Source: Smallanthus sonchifolius
Taxonomy: Eukaryota > Streptophyta > Magnoliopsida > Asterales > Asteraceae
Direction: 5' to 3'
DNA: 64,000 bases
NCBI GenBank assembly: GCA_023525975.1
Contig: CM042027.1
Location: forward strand, 88,134,007-88,198,006
Below the pieces are notes generated by a model, which was given only the letters and a program-made list of their open reading frames with translations, was not told the DNA's origin and made no database searches. The position numbers and the translations under genes were made by a program. The first letter of the stretch is position 1; each line of letters starts with the position of its first letter. Shown here piece after piece: positions 49,021-63,760 of this stretch.

Positions 49021-49054
49021 TACAACCCGTATAATACACGGGTATATAAACTAA
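49021..49054 (+). mobile_element. Helitron 3' terminus
   Basis: CCCGT-ATAATAC-ACGGG hairpin, then TATATAAACTAA followed by T. Matches the Helitron 3' end rule. The 5' end was not located. Confidence 0.7.
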
Positions 49055-51400
49055 TAATTGAATATAACATCAGACTACACAAAGTCAAAAAATGTAGGCA
49101 TTAGAAAGTCAAATATGTCATCCTTAGTTTTTTGATGTTAAAATATTATTATTTATTAAAGAAAAAAAGAAATTACATGGTTCGTCAATTTACTATAATA
49201 AAATACAATGAATCGGGGGAAATTATCAGTAAAATAACTGTTTCAACTGGTATTTTAACTTTACAACAATCGCTTTTAGTTTTACAGTTTTGTACCGTTT
49301 GGTTCATGACAAATAATTGAAACAAAGCTTATTTGCTTTATCTTTTGAGTAACGGTATTTTTTAAGTCCTACGATCTCTTTAATAGAATCTCATTAAGAA
49401 TTTAAATTAGTTTTTCTTTATAAACAACAATGATATTATTATATAAAAAACTAGCACGGAACTAACAAAACTCCCGATACAACCACCAATAAAGGCGAAA
49501 TAAACAACCCGGAAACAGAATTTAAATTGTTATAATGAAAGTTTTGTTAATATTATTTTTTATTTAGTTTATAGTTCACTAGGATAAATAATTCGCCGAT
49601 CCAGTCAAATATGCAATAAAAAGTAATAAACAAATGTGCCCATTTGCACAACGGATGGATGATTGGGGGGATAAGTCGATAAGGGGGCCAAAAAGTACAT
49701 ATAAAATATTCAATCGTGGTTTTATTTTATTATTACTAACATTCTTTTTAGAACCGGACGGAATCGGTCATACTAGGAACCGGATACATAACTAATCCGG
49801 TTGTGTGTAGTTGAATTACTTTCATTTGATTCGGCTGGACCAGTGAACCGCACCGGGTGTCGGACCGGATTTCAAAATATATATACATAGGGTTAATTTT
49901 TAAATTATTTATGATGTCAACCGGTTTTTAAATCCGGTACGACTAGTGAACCTCTAAAATGGCTGGTGTCTGATCCGGTTCTGAAATTGATTATGAGCTA
50001 GAAATTTCTAAATAATTTATTTTTTTTACTGCTACCAAGGAAATCAGGTAAAAGTAACTTGAGTATGTGACCTTCAAAAGGATAACTAGTAAAAGTTAGA
50101 TTTAAACCTGAATTGTAGAAATTTATGGGTTTTATTTTTATGTCACATAGAAGTCTTATTTTCAAAAAGAAAAAGAAAACATGTTACATAATTGTTGGAT
50201 ATTTTTCACATTTTAGACCAACTGTTGAAGTAATATTTGACTTTGACTTTCTAGGGAGGCCAAGCTTCATGGAAATGTAGCCATGAAAGCAAACCTGGAT
50301 GGCCAATAAAGTCCTGACAGGCAGCCCATCACCTCTTCACCTTTTTATGTCTCCATTACAAGTTAAGTAAGATACTCCACGTATTTTAAATGGACAGAAA
50401 ATACCCTTGAGTTTTGGTATTGTACACATAAGTACAGAGATTTTGGCAAAATATACAAGTTACAACACTTTAAATGCGTTGTAGTTGAAACAAGGGTTTC
50501 AAGAAATTTATCGAGAACGAATATTATCTTTTTTAATGGCGTATAATCTCACATAGTAACCGTTTGAGGCTTTTAATTTATAATATTGATGGTGGGTACA
50601 TCACTTAACCAATGGGATGTTCCTTAAGGATCGACCACTTTAATACCACTAGACTAAAGCTCTATTAGTCTTTTGACTGACACAGTAATTGTTATGAAAG
50701 TTAAAAGAGACAACTTTTAAAAAAGAAAGAAGTTATAGTTCTTGAAAAACTATAAAGGTTGTTTCTGGTTTTACTAACAATAAAAAAACATTAAAGTTAA
50801 TATATCAAAGAAATTAAGTCGTATTCATACACAATGTTTGCCTTTCATTTTCATGCTTTAAGAAAGACGAATAGTGCGTGTAGAAGAGCTTGAATCTTAT
50901 CTTTACTATGACAAAATCAACTAGGGTGGGGGTGGGCATAGGTTGGCTTAAAGCAATGTGTGTGAGAGTTGAAATGGGGTAGCTAAGTCTATTTTAAAAC
51001 ACATATACATGACACAATAAACGACACGAAACTACAAATGCAAGTATGCAGACGAAAATTCCTTTCTCAATGAACATACTGTTAGCATTGCAGCTAGATC
51101 ATTAGTTATGAAAATGATCTAAACTTGGTCACCCATATGTTACATAACCATATATAGAAAATTATTTAATCCCTTTTGAATCATATCCATTCATCACTCC
51201 TAACCAATCCCAATGAACAAAAGTACGCCCGATTTAGAACCACTAGTTTAGTTCAACCCATTGTTGTTCCTTACGACATACCCGACATCTAAGATTCAAG
51301 TACTTAGAACATAGTCAAGGGACCCATTATTAATTTTCAAAACTAGAAGGATTTTCATACCATCTTCATCAAAAGTAAAGGACTTATTGCATAAATCTAT
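49055..51400. other. intergenic DNA with a CCGGTT-rich remnant
   Basis: AACCGG/CCGGTT words cluster at 49750-49990, as in the element at 9246, but no termini are seen. The rest is AT-rich. Bases 50900-51518 would include the B-box gene promoter; no clear TATA box was chosen. Confidence 0.4.
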
Positions 51401-51518
51401 CATTAAAATACTAGTTTCACACTCTCATGGCAAGAAGAATTCAAGGATAAAAGACCCTCTCTCCTCACCCATACTTCCCCCTTAATGTCACACACACAGG
51501 CACACACACATAACCAAA

Positions 51519-53477
51519 ATGAAGATCCAATGCGACATGTGTGAGAAAAAAGAAGCCTCCGTTTACTGCACCGCCGATGAAGCTTCCCTTTGCCACGGCT
51601 GCGACCGCCGTGTCCACCATGCCAACAAACTCGCCAACAAACACCCCCGTTTATCCCTCCACCCTTCCTCCGATCAACCCCTTCTCTGCGATATCTGTCA
51701 GGTACAATAAATGACTCCAACCAGGGCCGGAGCTGACCAAGGGCAGGGCGGGCGGTCCATTCTCCCGGGGGCCAAAATTTTAATTTTATATATATATATA
51801 TATATATATTATACTAGCTTAGACCTCGTGTAATGCGTACGGGGTGAAAAATATCAATACATAAATTTCTTAAATTTTATTTATGTATTTTACAGGTGTA
51901 AAAATGTATTACCATACATGTAATAAGGATAGAAAACAAAACTCAAAATATATAAAAAATAATATATAATTGGGTTTCGAAAATACGTCAATTACTATTT
52001 AATGTAATTTGACTTTCATTTACTATTTGATTGAAAATAAAAGTTACGTAATTAGATTTCAAAGTTTTTTAATAATGAGTTTATTTATTTAAAACTGGGT
52101 TAAAATCCCGTGTATTACACGGGTTGAATAAATAAAATGTTATACTTAGTAATAAAAATTTTATATTTTTAAAAACCCGTGTTGAATAAACCGGTATATT
52201 ACATCGGTTGAACTATTTATAATTAAATAATAAGTATCCGTCATTAGATTTTTATTAAAAATCTAAAAATAAATTCTTTTAATATCATTATTTATTATGA
52301 GAGAGAGGTGAGAAAAAATGATACAAATAAACCAGAAAGTGACACGTGTCCATACAATTTTATTTATTAATATAAAGATTATTATTTGATATTATTGTTT
52401 AATATAAGAGAGAAATAGAAAAATTAATATTTAATAGGAGAGAGGCGGAAAACAAATGTGAGAAGTAAACAGACAGTGACACGTGTCCCTCATGGTTTCC
52501 TTTATTATAAAGTATAGATTTGTATCGTTTAGGACCCATTTGTCTAGCTTGTGCTGAGCCCCTAAATCCTCGGCTAGGACTACAATATCTATGAAATTCA
52601 CTGTTGCAATCAATACGGCCGTATTATTGAAATTTACGGTTGAATCAATACGGTCGTATTATTGAAAGCAGGAAAAAAGAGCGTTTCTGTTTTGCAAAGA
52701 AGACAGAGCGATTCTGTGTAAAGCATGTGACATCTCAATTCATGAAGCGAACGAACACGCACGATATCATAGTCGGTTTCTTCTCGCGGGAGTTAAGCTG
52801 TCAAATTCGTCTTCCTGTTTTGATAGTTCATTGGACCAAGCTCTCTGTTCTTCAAATGGATCAAGTGAAATCGATAAAGATGAAAACCTTAGAGCATTTA
52901 CAAATTCGACATCTCGTTGTGAAGGTGTGAGCCAAGAAGACGGTGTGTCCATGGAGGCGAGTAGCATATCGGAGTACTTAATCCAAACGTTACCTGGCTG
53001 GCATGTTGAAGAGTTTATGAATCCGTCTAGTTCCCATCCAAACGGATTCTTTGAGGTTTGTAATGCAATCATTAACTTTTTTTTATTAAAAGGTTGCGCC
53101 AAACATACTCTGTTATTTATACTAAATGTATTACACCTGTTAAATTAGCAGGTGTACATTTAGCATAGGAGGGGGTACGTTTAGACTTCCTTTTGTTAAA
53201 TAATAAATGAAATCTAAGATAAAGAATCTAAAGGGAAAGAGTGATGGGGTGACAGGGTTACGACAGAGGTACATGTACATTGCCATTTATGGCACATGAT
53301 CCTGACAGCAATGGCGATTTGGGTTCATTTTGGTCAGAAGAAGATTTGGGTAATTTGGTAAATTCATCATCCGCCATGGTCATGGATCATCAAATATCAA
53401 GAACAAGCAGCTTGTTACATAAAGACCACTATACATTCAACCATTCAACGTTCAAGAGACCAAGACAACCATGGTAG
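51519..53477 (+). CDS. BBX: B-box zinc-finger protein with two B-boxes, no CCT (BBX20-22-like)
   Basis: Exons 51519-51701, 52672-53055 and 53256-53477 join in phase 0 into 262 codons. B-box 1 (residues 5-44) has C5, C8, C16, D20, C25, C28, H33; B-box 2 (57-98) starts CDICQ across the first junction, followed by EKRAFLFC and LCKACDISIH. No CCT domain follows, which places it in the class with two B-boxes only. YLIQTLPGWHVEEFM matches a segment conserved in the BBX20/21/22 group; members are nuclear cofactors in light signalling that work with HY5 on G-box promoters. The C-terminus ends FKRPRQPW. Intron 1 (970 bp) is mostly Helitron DNA. No lesion seen. The subgroup is inferred. Confidence 0.92.
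51723..51790 (+). mobile_element. hAT-like left-end remnant in BBX intron 1
   Basis: CAGGGCCGGAGCTGACC followed by GGGCAGGGCGGGCGG resembles a hAT terminus; the matching right end is missing, apparently displaced by the Helitrons. Confidence 0.4.
51814..52518 (-). mobile_element. Helitron in BBX intron 1, outer copy
   Basis: On the minus strand it starts TCTATACTTTATAATAAAGG at 52518 (after A) and ends ACGAGGTCTAAGCTAG at 51814 (before T). The interior matches the 21013 and 21787 copies, including CACGTGTC near the 5' end. A second Helitron (52095-52378) sits inside. Confidence 0.78.
52095..52378 (-). mobile_element. Helitron nested in the outer Helitron
   Basis: On the minus strand it starts TCTTTATATTAATAAATAAA at 52378 and ends with hairpin CCCGTGT-AAT-ACACGGG, then GATTTTAACCCAG before T. 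The usual CTAG tip is CCAG here. Its target is A|T within the outer copy. It has its own CACGTGTC near the 5' end. Confidence 0.65.
52605..52671 (+). repeat. duplicated palindromic block at the BBX intron 1 acceptor
   Basis: AATCAATACGGCCGTATTAT and AATCAATACGGTCGTATTAT, each followed by TGAAA, lie 34 bases apart; the second runs straight into the GAAAGCAG acceptor. AATACGGCCGTATT is an exact palindrome. Confidence 0.85.
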
Positions 53478-54535
53478 GGTGGAAATCATAATAGCTTTTA
53501 CTTTCTTTTTATTTTATTTTATTTTTTTGTAATAGCATATCCAAGAAATAAAAACTTTTGAAATTTCAAAAAGTTGTAGGATTGTCTCTGTTTTTTTTTG
53601 AGGAGATTGGGATGTGTGAATTCATGACCTTAATGTATCATAGTTCATATGTTTGATAACATTTTCCTATATTATCTCAAAGTTGATTTCTTGTAACCTA
53701 GACGCTAGAGCTTGGTTTTAAAAGCGCAAGGTACTCTGAGACGTTTTGATCCCAAAATCTGATTCGTAAGGCTCACTCATCACATATGTGAGGCGTCCAT
53801 TGTTAAAAAAGATACTAAAAACTTAGAGCAAATTACAAACTACGTTCTTTAAGCATTACCTAAGTTTCAGTATACATTCTTTAACTAAGGAAAGTACAGA
53901 AAACGTCATTTATGTTTAAAAAACCTTGCACGTTACGTACTTCAGCCTAACGACCGTGAAATTTTACTGTTAAGTCAGGTTATGTGTATTTTGGTGCTTT
54001 TTAATTCGTAAAGACCGTTTTATCTATATTATGTGTGTTTTTAATTTCTAATGACGATGTTTTCTTATTATTGTATCGTATTTTTATTATGTCATGAACT
54101 TTACCTGATCTGAACAATCGAACCGAACAGAACCGGAAATTTTTATGTCCGGCCCTATTAAATTGGAGCATATGAACCCCTGGAAAAAATTCTTCGATCC
54201 GTCACTCCGTGCACCTCCAACGATGCACCACTTCACCATCGCATCATGGAGTTGTGGTGCATCAGGTAGCTGATGTGCTTTCACCACTGCTTCGCACGCA
54301 CGCATCAGGCGCACCTAAGGTTCCTTTTTTAAAACCAAGCACTAGAGGGTTGAAATACTACTTTTATAAAACATGTTTTACACACTACAATAAATGGAAA
54401 CTATACCAATGATTAATAACTTTCTTTTTGAAAAAATCGTTATATCTATAAGAAAAATTCACACAGCACACTATATTTTGTAATGGAATGATCCAATTCT
54501 AATCATATGAAATTGCAAGAACAGAAGTTTCCATT
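53478..54535. other. BBX 3' flank and convergent spacer to GLR
   Basis: AAGAAATAAAAACTTTTG (about 53544) may hold the BBX polyadenylation signal. The two genes converge on this spacer. Nothing else is recognised. Confidence 0.4.
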
Positions 54536-58487
<3,952 letters not shown>

Positions 58488-58887
58488 TATAAATTTAAAA
58501 ATTGGAAAAAAAAAACCCTTTTGGAATTCGAGACCGTTTTTCCATCAGTTGTATATGTAGAAGAATTAAAGCGCATGAGCAGGATTTGAAGCACAAAGCT
58601 TTAGCTTTGGGCAAAGAATCAAGATTTTCAACAACTCTAAAGATTCCACTGGTTGCAAGTTGGCAGTAAGATTTGCATATGCTCACATGGAAACCAGTAA
58701 AATAGTAAATATTCTCTAGAGGGGGTAAGTAGGTACTAAAAACACATGTAAAAAGGGCACAGTCTGTACGGTCCAGTTCAAACCTATACTGGTTTGGTCC
58801 ACCGGTTCAATTGGTTTGAACCGGTTTTTGTTTAAGCCAGCTCGAGCTAAACTGACTTAAATAACTTTAATATTTAATCTGTCAGTC
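58488..58887. other. GLR upstream region
   Basis: The GLR leader and promoter lie here. AACCGGTT-type words near 58790-58830 suggest an old hAT-like remnant. No TATA box was chosen. Confidence 0.35.
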
Positions 58888-59066
58888 TGTCTACGCAGGG
58901 GCGAACCTACATAGAGGGATCGTCCCTCATAAAATTTTGCAATAGTCCACCGATCGCCCTATGAAAACTTTTTAGTGTTATATACGCATTATATATCTCT
59001 AGTCAATCAACCTAAAAAATTTCTGACCATGTGAAAAAAATTTCTGGATCCATCATTGTGCCCACG
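58888..59066. mobile_element. short hAT MITE upstream of GLR
   Basis: The body 58896-59058 starts CAGGGGCGAACCTA and ends in related inverted sequence (CAATGATGGATCCA on minus). Flanks TGTCTACG and TGCCCACG agree at 6 of 8 bases. Confidence 0.6.
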
Positions 59067-59814
59067 GTAAACAACATTTGAAGCCTACAAGTAGATAGAA
59101 TCTTAATTGAATTTCATTTTTATTGACTGAAAATTGCAGGCTTGGGGAGTAGAGAAACTAAAGCTTACAAGATAGTCTTGTGTGCTTGGCAAAGAATAAA
59201 TCTTTTTGGCTAATTGTAGGATTTGAAACACGAGTCGGTTCTGATATTCTATATTTTATGCCTAACTAAGTGAATAATAAACCCAAATTGGTGTTTAAAT
59301 CTGATTGATTGGGGATTAATAAATATTTGAATGGTGTTTGAACTTTGATTAGCCCATTTTGGTCGTAGTTTCGGGTTCAGATGAGCCGGTTCCCGGGATA
59401 TATGGCAAGGTATCCTGTGGCGGGTCCGGACCTCGGAACGTGAAACATATTGATCGGTGCTTTACAGTTTTCAGATTTGACCGACTTCCGAAAGCCCCTT
59501 CATGATTTACTTTCATACATATATAACAAATTGCATTTTAAAGTTTGGCTACGAAGAATTCTTTTAATTTTAAATAGTTATTATATATCCTTCAACTTTA
59601 ATTAAACTTACGATTAGGATATATATTTTTGAACTTATTACTTTTTAAAATTTACTTTTTAAATATTAATCACAAAACTTTTATTCTTTGAAGTTTGATC
59701 ATAAAGTTTTTTTATCCCCTCAACTTTAATTAAGCGAACAACATGTGAGTGATTTTAACAACTCTTATCATACGTTTTAACGTTAATTTTAATCTAAGCA
59801 TAAACATACAAGTT
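59067..59814. other. AT-rich intergenic DNA
   Basis: No gene or repeat recognised. Confidence 0.4.
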
Positions 59815-60474
59815 ATCAAAACTACCTCACTTGTGATCCGTGGAGTTAGATCTACAAGTTAGATGCTTCATGTGGCGGTTGTTCCAATATCGTATCCCGG
59901 TAGCTTCTTCGCTTGTTGATCCGTGGAGTCCCTATTCAATCTACAATTTGCACTCTTTGTAGACTGGGTATTGAAGATGAATACCATCTGTTTATCCTTT
60001 GTCCGGTGGCGAATGAAATTTGGAAACGGGTATCTAAGTGGCTCGCAGTGGACGTGGTGAGTATTAGGACGGTGAGAGATCTTTCGGCCTTCATTCACAT
60101 AGACAGTGACTGCACGGTTTGGGTAATCTGGCTTGCTAGGAATGGATGGATTTTTTCGAAGGCTAGAACGAAGTTGGATAACCTGGTTGAGGAAATACAT
60201 ATTACATCATTCAATTGGATGATGACCAGGGGGAAAGCTAAAGAAACAAATTGGGAGAACTGGGTGAGGAATCCGCTAAGCGGGAGCTGAGAGGTGCTGA
60301 TCCGGGTGCATCCTCTTAGTCGTGTGTTTTGTGTTTTTTTGGTTGGGTGTTTCCATTTTGGGTCGTCATTTGGAGATTTTTTGTTGTTGTATTGGGGTTT
60401 TTGCTAGTTACCCGCTAGCTTTCTATAAGTAATTCTCATTGTTGCCGTTCAAAAAAAAATCAAAACTACCTCAC
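59815..60474 (+). mobile_element. 5'-truncated L1-type LINE with perfect 16-bp target duplication
   Basis: ATCAAAACTACCTCAC is exact at 59815-59830 and 60459-60474. The 628-bp insert keeps the 3' end of ORF2, a short 3' UTR ending TTGTTGCCGTTC and an A9 tail. TGATCCGTGGAG occurs twice near the 5' junction (about 59834 and 59918), perhaps from template switching during insertion. Confidence 0.96.
59850..60290 (+). pseudogene. LINE ORF2 C-terminus with reverse-transcriptase zinc-binding domain
   Basis: The frame from 59913 reads RGVPIQSTICTLCRLGIEDE, then YHLFILCPVANEIWKRVSKW and TVWVIWLARNGWIFSK, ending NPLSGS at 60290. C-x2-C...H-x4-C matches the zf-RVT domain (PF13966) found after reverse transcriptase in plant L1 elements. 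A one-base shift near 59905 separates the first residues. Reverse transcriptase and endonuclease were lost by 5' truncation. Confidence 0.9.
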
Positions 60475-61675
60475 GGTACGTTTTTTAAAAATAAAAGTGA
60501 CACGCTTTATTCTTCTCATTTTATAAAATTCCGCATATACGGTTGCGATGTTCTTCATTTTATCTACGTCTCGACATAATTTTATTTTAAATCAAGCTTT
60601 AAAGTTTTTCCGCCGCATCAACATCACATCGTAACGCACGGATTTACGTCTACTAGTTTTATATTCATTGTATGTGTAGTGGATACACCCTTTTAAAAAG
60701 GTCAATGTAAGAAAAATACATCAATACTATATACGAAGTAAAGAGAAGAGTTAAATACACTTTTAGTTTGACCCAAATAATAATTTTAGTCAAAAAGTTT
60801 TATGGTACGATTTTTTCAAAAAGTAATAGTATATAAAAATAACAATGAGAGGAGATAGATATTGAGAATTTTGGATTTCTAGGGGCTAAGAGTAGAGAAA
60901 GAGGTTGGTTGTCACAAGTGTACTCAAACACTACCATGAGCATTAAGTCTACTCAAACACTAGCATTCAGATCAAGTCCTGTAAATTTATGTGAGTGAGT
61001 CCCCTATATTTTAGAGGTGGTTTAAATTGGTTGTGAGTGGAGGAGATAAAAGATATACATTTTCTGTATATTTGGGGGAAATACTGTTCACCCGCATAAA
61101 TTTTTAATATTTTTTTAAAGTGGTTGTTAGTGGAGGAGAGAGAAAAACTAATGATAAATGTATAAAAAAATATTATTTAATAAAAAGGAGAGAGAAAATA
61201 TAGTGATTTTAGTGTATCTATGGAGATCAGGATGCTACTGCGAATGCTCTAACTTGTCTATCTTCGTGAAACAAAAATCTCTCAAAGTACCATGCAATTT
61301 TGTCATCTTTCTGGAAACAAAAGGCTTTAAAACTTTGATAACCATGTGTAGAGTAAGAAGAAAAATGGTGTTTTGATAATGTGTGGTTCATGTGGACTGA
61401 GTTGAAGAAAGTTTGGATTCAATCCAGAAAGGTTATTGGATTAACCCATGGAAGGGGTCATGTTAGAACGTGGTGTTTGACGATAATTCGATAGTCGAAG
61501 AAAGTTTCAACGAAGCTGATCCGAGGGAAAAATGACCATTGCAATTGCACGTTGGGATCAAGTGTTTGTTGAGCACCCCTCAGCCAATCTAAATCCAATT
61601 TTACAGGGTGTTTGTCGCGAATGATCAACGACGCATGAGGACACATGTTTTGTGGTGAAAGAGTGACGGATTAAA
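60475..61675. other. AT-rich intergenic DNA
   Basis: A minus-strand frame of 62 codons (61458-61646) shows no known motif. No gene is supported. Confidence 0.35.
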
Positions 61676-62021
61676 GGTCTGTTTGGCTGGTAGGAATTCA
61701 TAGGTTTTTAATGGAATTGGAATTTAAATTTCATCCCTTGACATGTTTGGTTGGCTAAGAGAATTGGATTTGGAATTAGTTCCAACCAAATCCCTCAACT
61801 AATGGTTTCAAAATCCATTCCCGTTTCAATAGAATTCAAAATTCCTTCCCGTTTCAATGGGATTCAAAATTCTCACAATTTTAAGAAGTAATTTTGTCTT
61901 TTAAGTACTTTTACATTATAATTTCATTAACAAATATGTTAACCAAACACATTTATGGATTTCAAATGAATCATTTAAATTCCAAATCCAATATTAATGC
62001 ATTTCGCGAACCAAACTTCCC
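61676..62021. mobile_element. foldback-like MITE with GTTTGG ends
   Basis: GGTCTGTTTGGCTGG at left and GAAGTTTGGTTCGCG (minus) at right are inverted. CCCGTTTCAAT(A/G)G(A/G)ATTCAAAATTC is duplicated inside at about 61819 and 61848. Confidence 0.45.
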
Positions 62022-62073
62022 CCAAATGTTTGAATATTGTATTTGAGTGCATGGTTAAATATCTATTAAAAAC

Positions 62074-62279
62074 TAGGGATGACCATTTGGTACTGAGTAC
62101 CGGTACCGTACCGCTACCGTACCATGAGGTTCGGTACATGTGTCAGTATCCACTTTTCCATAAATTTGGTACCGGTACGGTACCGATACCATCTAGAGTT
62201 GAACATTTGGTAACAAGTACCGATACCGTACCGAACCAATACCCACTTTTCTATAAATTTGGTACCGATCTCATCCCTA
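62074..62279. mobile_element. GGTACC-rich hAT-like MITE
   Basis: It starts TAGGGATGACCATTTGGTAC and ends in the inverted TAGGGATGAGATCGGTACC. ACCGATACCGTACC and ACTTTTC(C/T)ATAAATTTGG words repeat inside. No clear target duplication. Confidence 0.7.
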
Positions 62280-62480
62280 ATAACAATGACTCAACGAGTT
62301 CAATGCAGATACTCATGAAACATGAATAATCCCATCCCCCTTTATCAAATTACAACTATCGAGGGTTGAAAAGTATTTATAACAAAGACGAAGGTTATAA
62401 CCGATATTTTAAAGGATAAAACGTTCTGATTTCTTTCAAGTTATCTTCCACGCTAGGGAGTCTCGCAGCACGAGAAGAAA

Positions 62481-62515
62481 ATGGCTACTTCCCTCTCTGC
62501 TTCGTTTCAAATCAG
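62481..62515 (+). CDS. possible first exon of a gene running off the window
   Basis: ATG at 62481 gives MATSLSASFQI and then ATCAG|GTAACA, a strong 5' splice site. The Ser/Ala-rich start is like an organelle-targeting peptide. A leader rich in GAGAAGAAA precedes it. The rest of the gene would lie to the right, past the LTRs or beyond the window. With 12 codons no product can be named, and the exon itself is only a proposal. Confidence 0.4.
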
Positions 62516-63107
62516 GTAACAAACCTCAATCAAACCTTCTAATTTACCTGTATGTATCCATATGTGTATTCGTATTTGCATTTCGACTTCTATTCGCATG
62601 GATATCCCTTTTACATGTTTCGCAAAATTAAACGGCGTAATCCAAGAGTTGTGCCGATTCTGTTATTATTTAAGCCAATTTGATAGGTGATTTATAGGTT
62701 CAACTTACAAATGAATTATGAAATTGATAGATTAAAGAAATGTTTGGACTGTTAACAAGTTATCAAACATACCTTTTGCTGTAGTTTTTTAGGGTTTTAT
62801 GTAATTTTGGGTTGAAACTTTGTTAGAAAGAGGAATTGGTGACTTCATTGTTGCTGGATATCCCAAAATTGAATTGTGCTTTATTTTGAGATGGAGAGAG
62901 TGTAATTACTTTAAAAAGATCTAATATTTCGGTACTACAACTAGAATAGCTTTGTTGAAAACTTTGAAATGAAATTCTAGTCGCGATTCTGTTTGAAAAT
63001 GAAACTATGTTTTGATATGAAAAAACCGACACCTGTAGGAGTAACTACATTATCCCATAAGAAACATAATTGTAGAGATGTTAAACATCTTATTTGAGTT
63101 CTTTGTC
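62516..63107. other. likely first intron of the proposed gene
   Basis: T-rich DNA consistent with a plant intron; no element recognised. Confidence 0.3.
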
Positions 63108-63265
63108 AAAGTTTGAGTCATAAACAAACATACCTGGTAAAATCCCACAACAAATTGGGGTTTGGGGAGGGTGGGATGAGGACAAACCTTACCCGTATCC
63201 CAAGGGATAGAGAGGCTGCTCCCAAGAGAGACCCCCCAACTCAAGAAAGTTTGAATCATAAACAA
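63108..63265 (-). mobile_element. 5'-truncated Au-type SINE with 20-bp target duplication
   Basis: The minus strand reads AGCCTCTCTATCCCTTGGG, then GGTAAGGTTTGTCC, ACCCTCCCC and TTGTGGGATTTTACC, close to the 3' half of plant Au SINEs. Flanks AAAGTTTGAGTCATAAACAA (63108-63127) and AAAGTTTGAATCATAAACAA (63246-63265) differ at one base. The tRNA-like 5' half is missing. Confidence 0.82.
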
Positions 63266-63324
63266 TAAATCAAATTCCATGAATGTTTACTTTGTGATGA
63301 GGAGGTAATCCAATAGTTGACGCA

Positions 63325-63719
63325 CTGTTACTTGTACAAGGTAGACGGAGGGAAATAGGGCAGAAAAGACCCAAACTTAAAGCGAGCATAACTTGGGCTA
63401 CACACAAAATTAACTCACAAATAGAAGATGATTTACTGCTTTCAAACACTTGCTTCGATTGATTAAAAATAAGAACAATACATGCCTTTAAATAGTAAAG
63501 AAAACAAACAAACTATCCTACTAATATGATCCACATGCTTAGAAACAAACCCACGTGCCCTTTTGTTGCAGCCATACTACAACGTTCAAATCCCATTTAA
63601 CTCGGTCAATTGACTAATTCCATTCCTATGACCCGTTATCTACTTGGTTGCCCATCTACCCACTGCTGACCCAAAACCGACTTGACCCGTCTGACCCGAT
63701 TCATCAAGATTATCCAACA
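63325..63719 (-). mobile_element. Copia-type LTR
   Basis: On the minus strand it begins TGTTGGATAATCTTGATG at 63719 and ends TTGTACAAGTAACA at 63325, TGTT...AACA termini, with TATA-like ACTATTTAAAGGC in the middle. It is 395 bp. Flanking pentamers (ATGGG and GTGCG on minus) do not match and no primer site or polypurine tract is next to it, so it may be a solo or rearranged LTR. Confidence 0.7.
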
Positions 63720-63760
63720 CCCATAAGCAATGTATTGAAGGGTCTCGATGAGCCATATCT

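Noticed and set aside
61458..61646. Minus-strand frame of 62 codons
   Set aside because: Looks mildly protein-like but no motif or exon structure.
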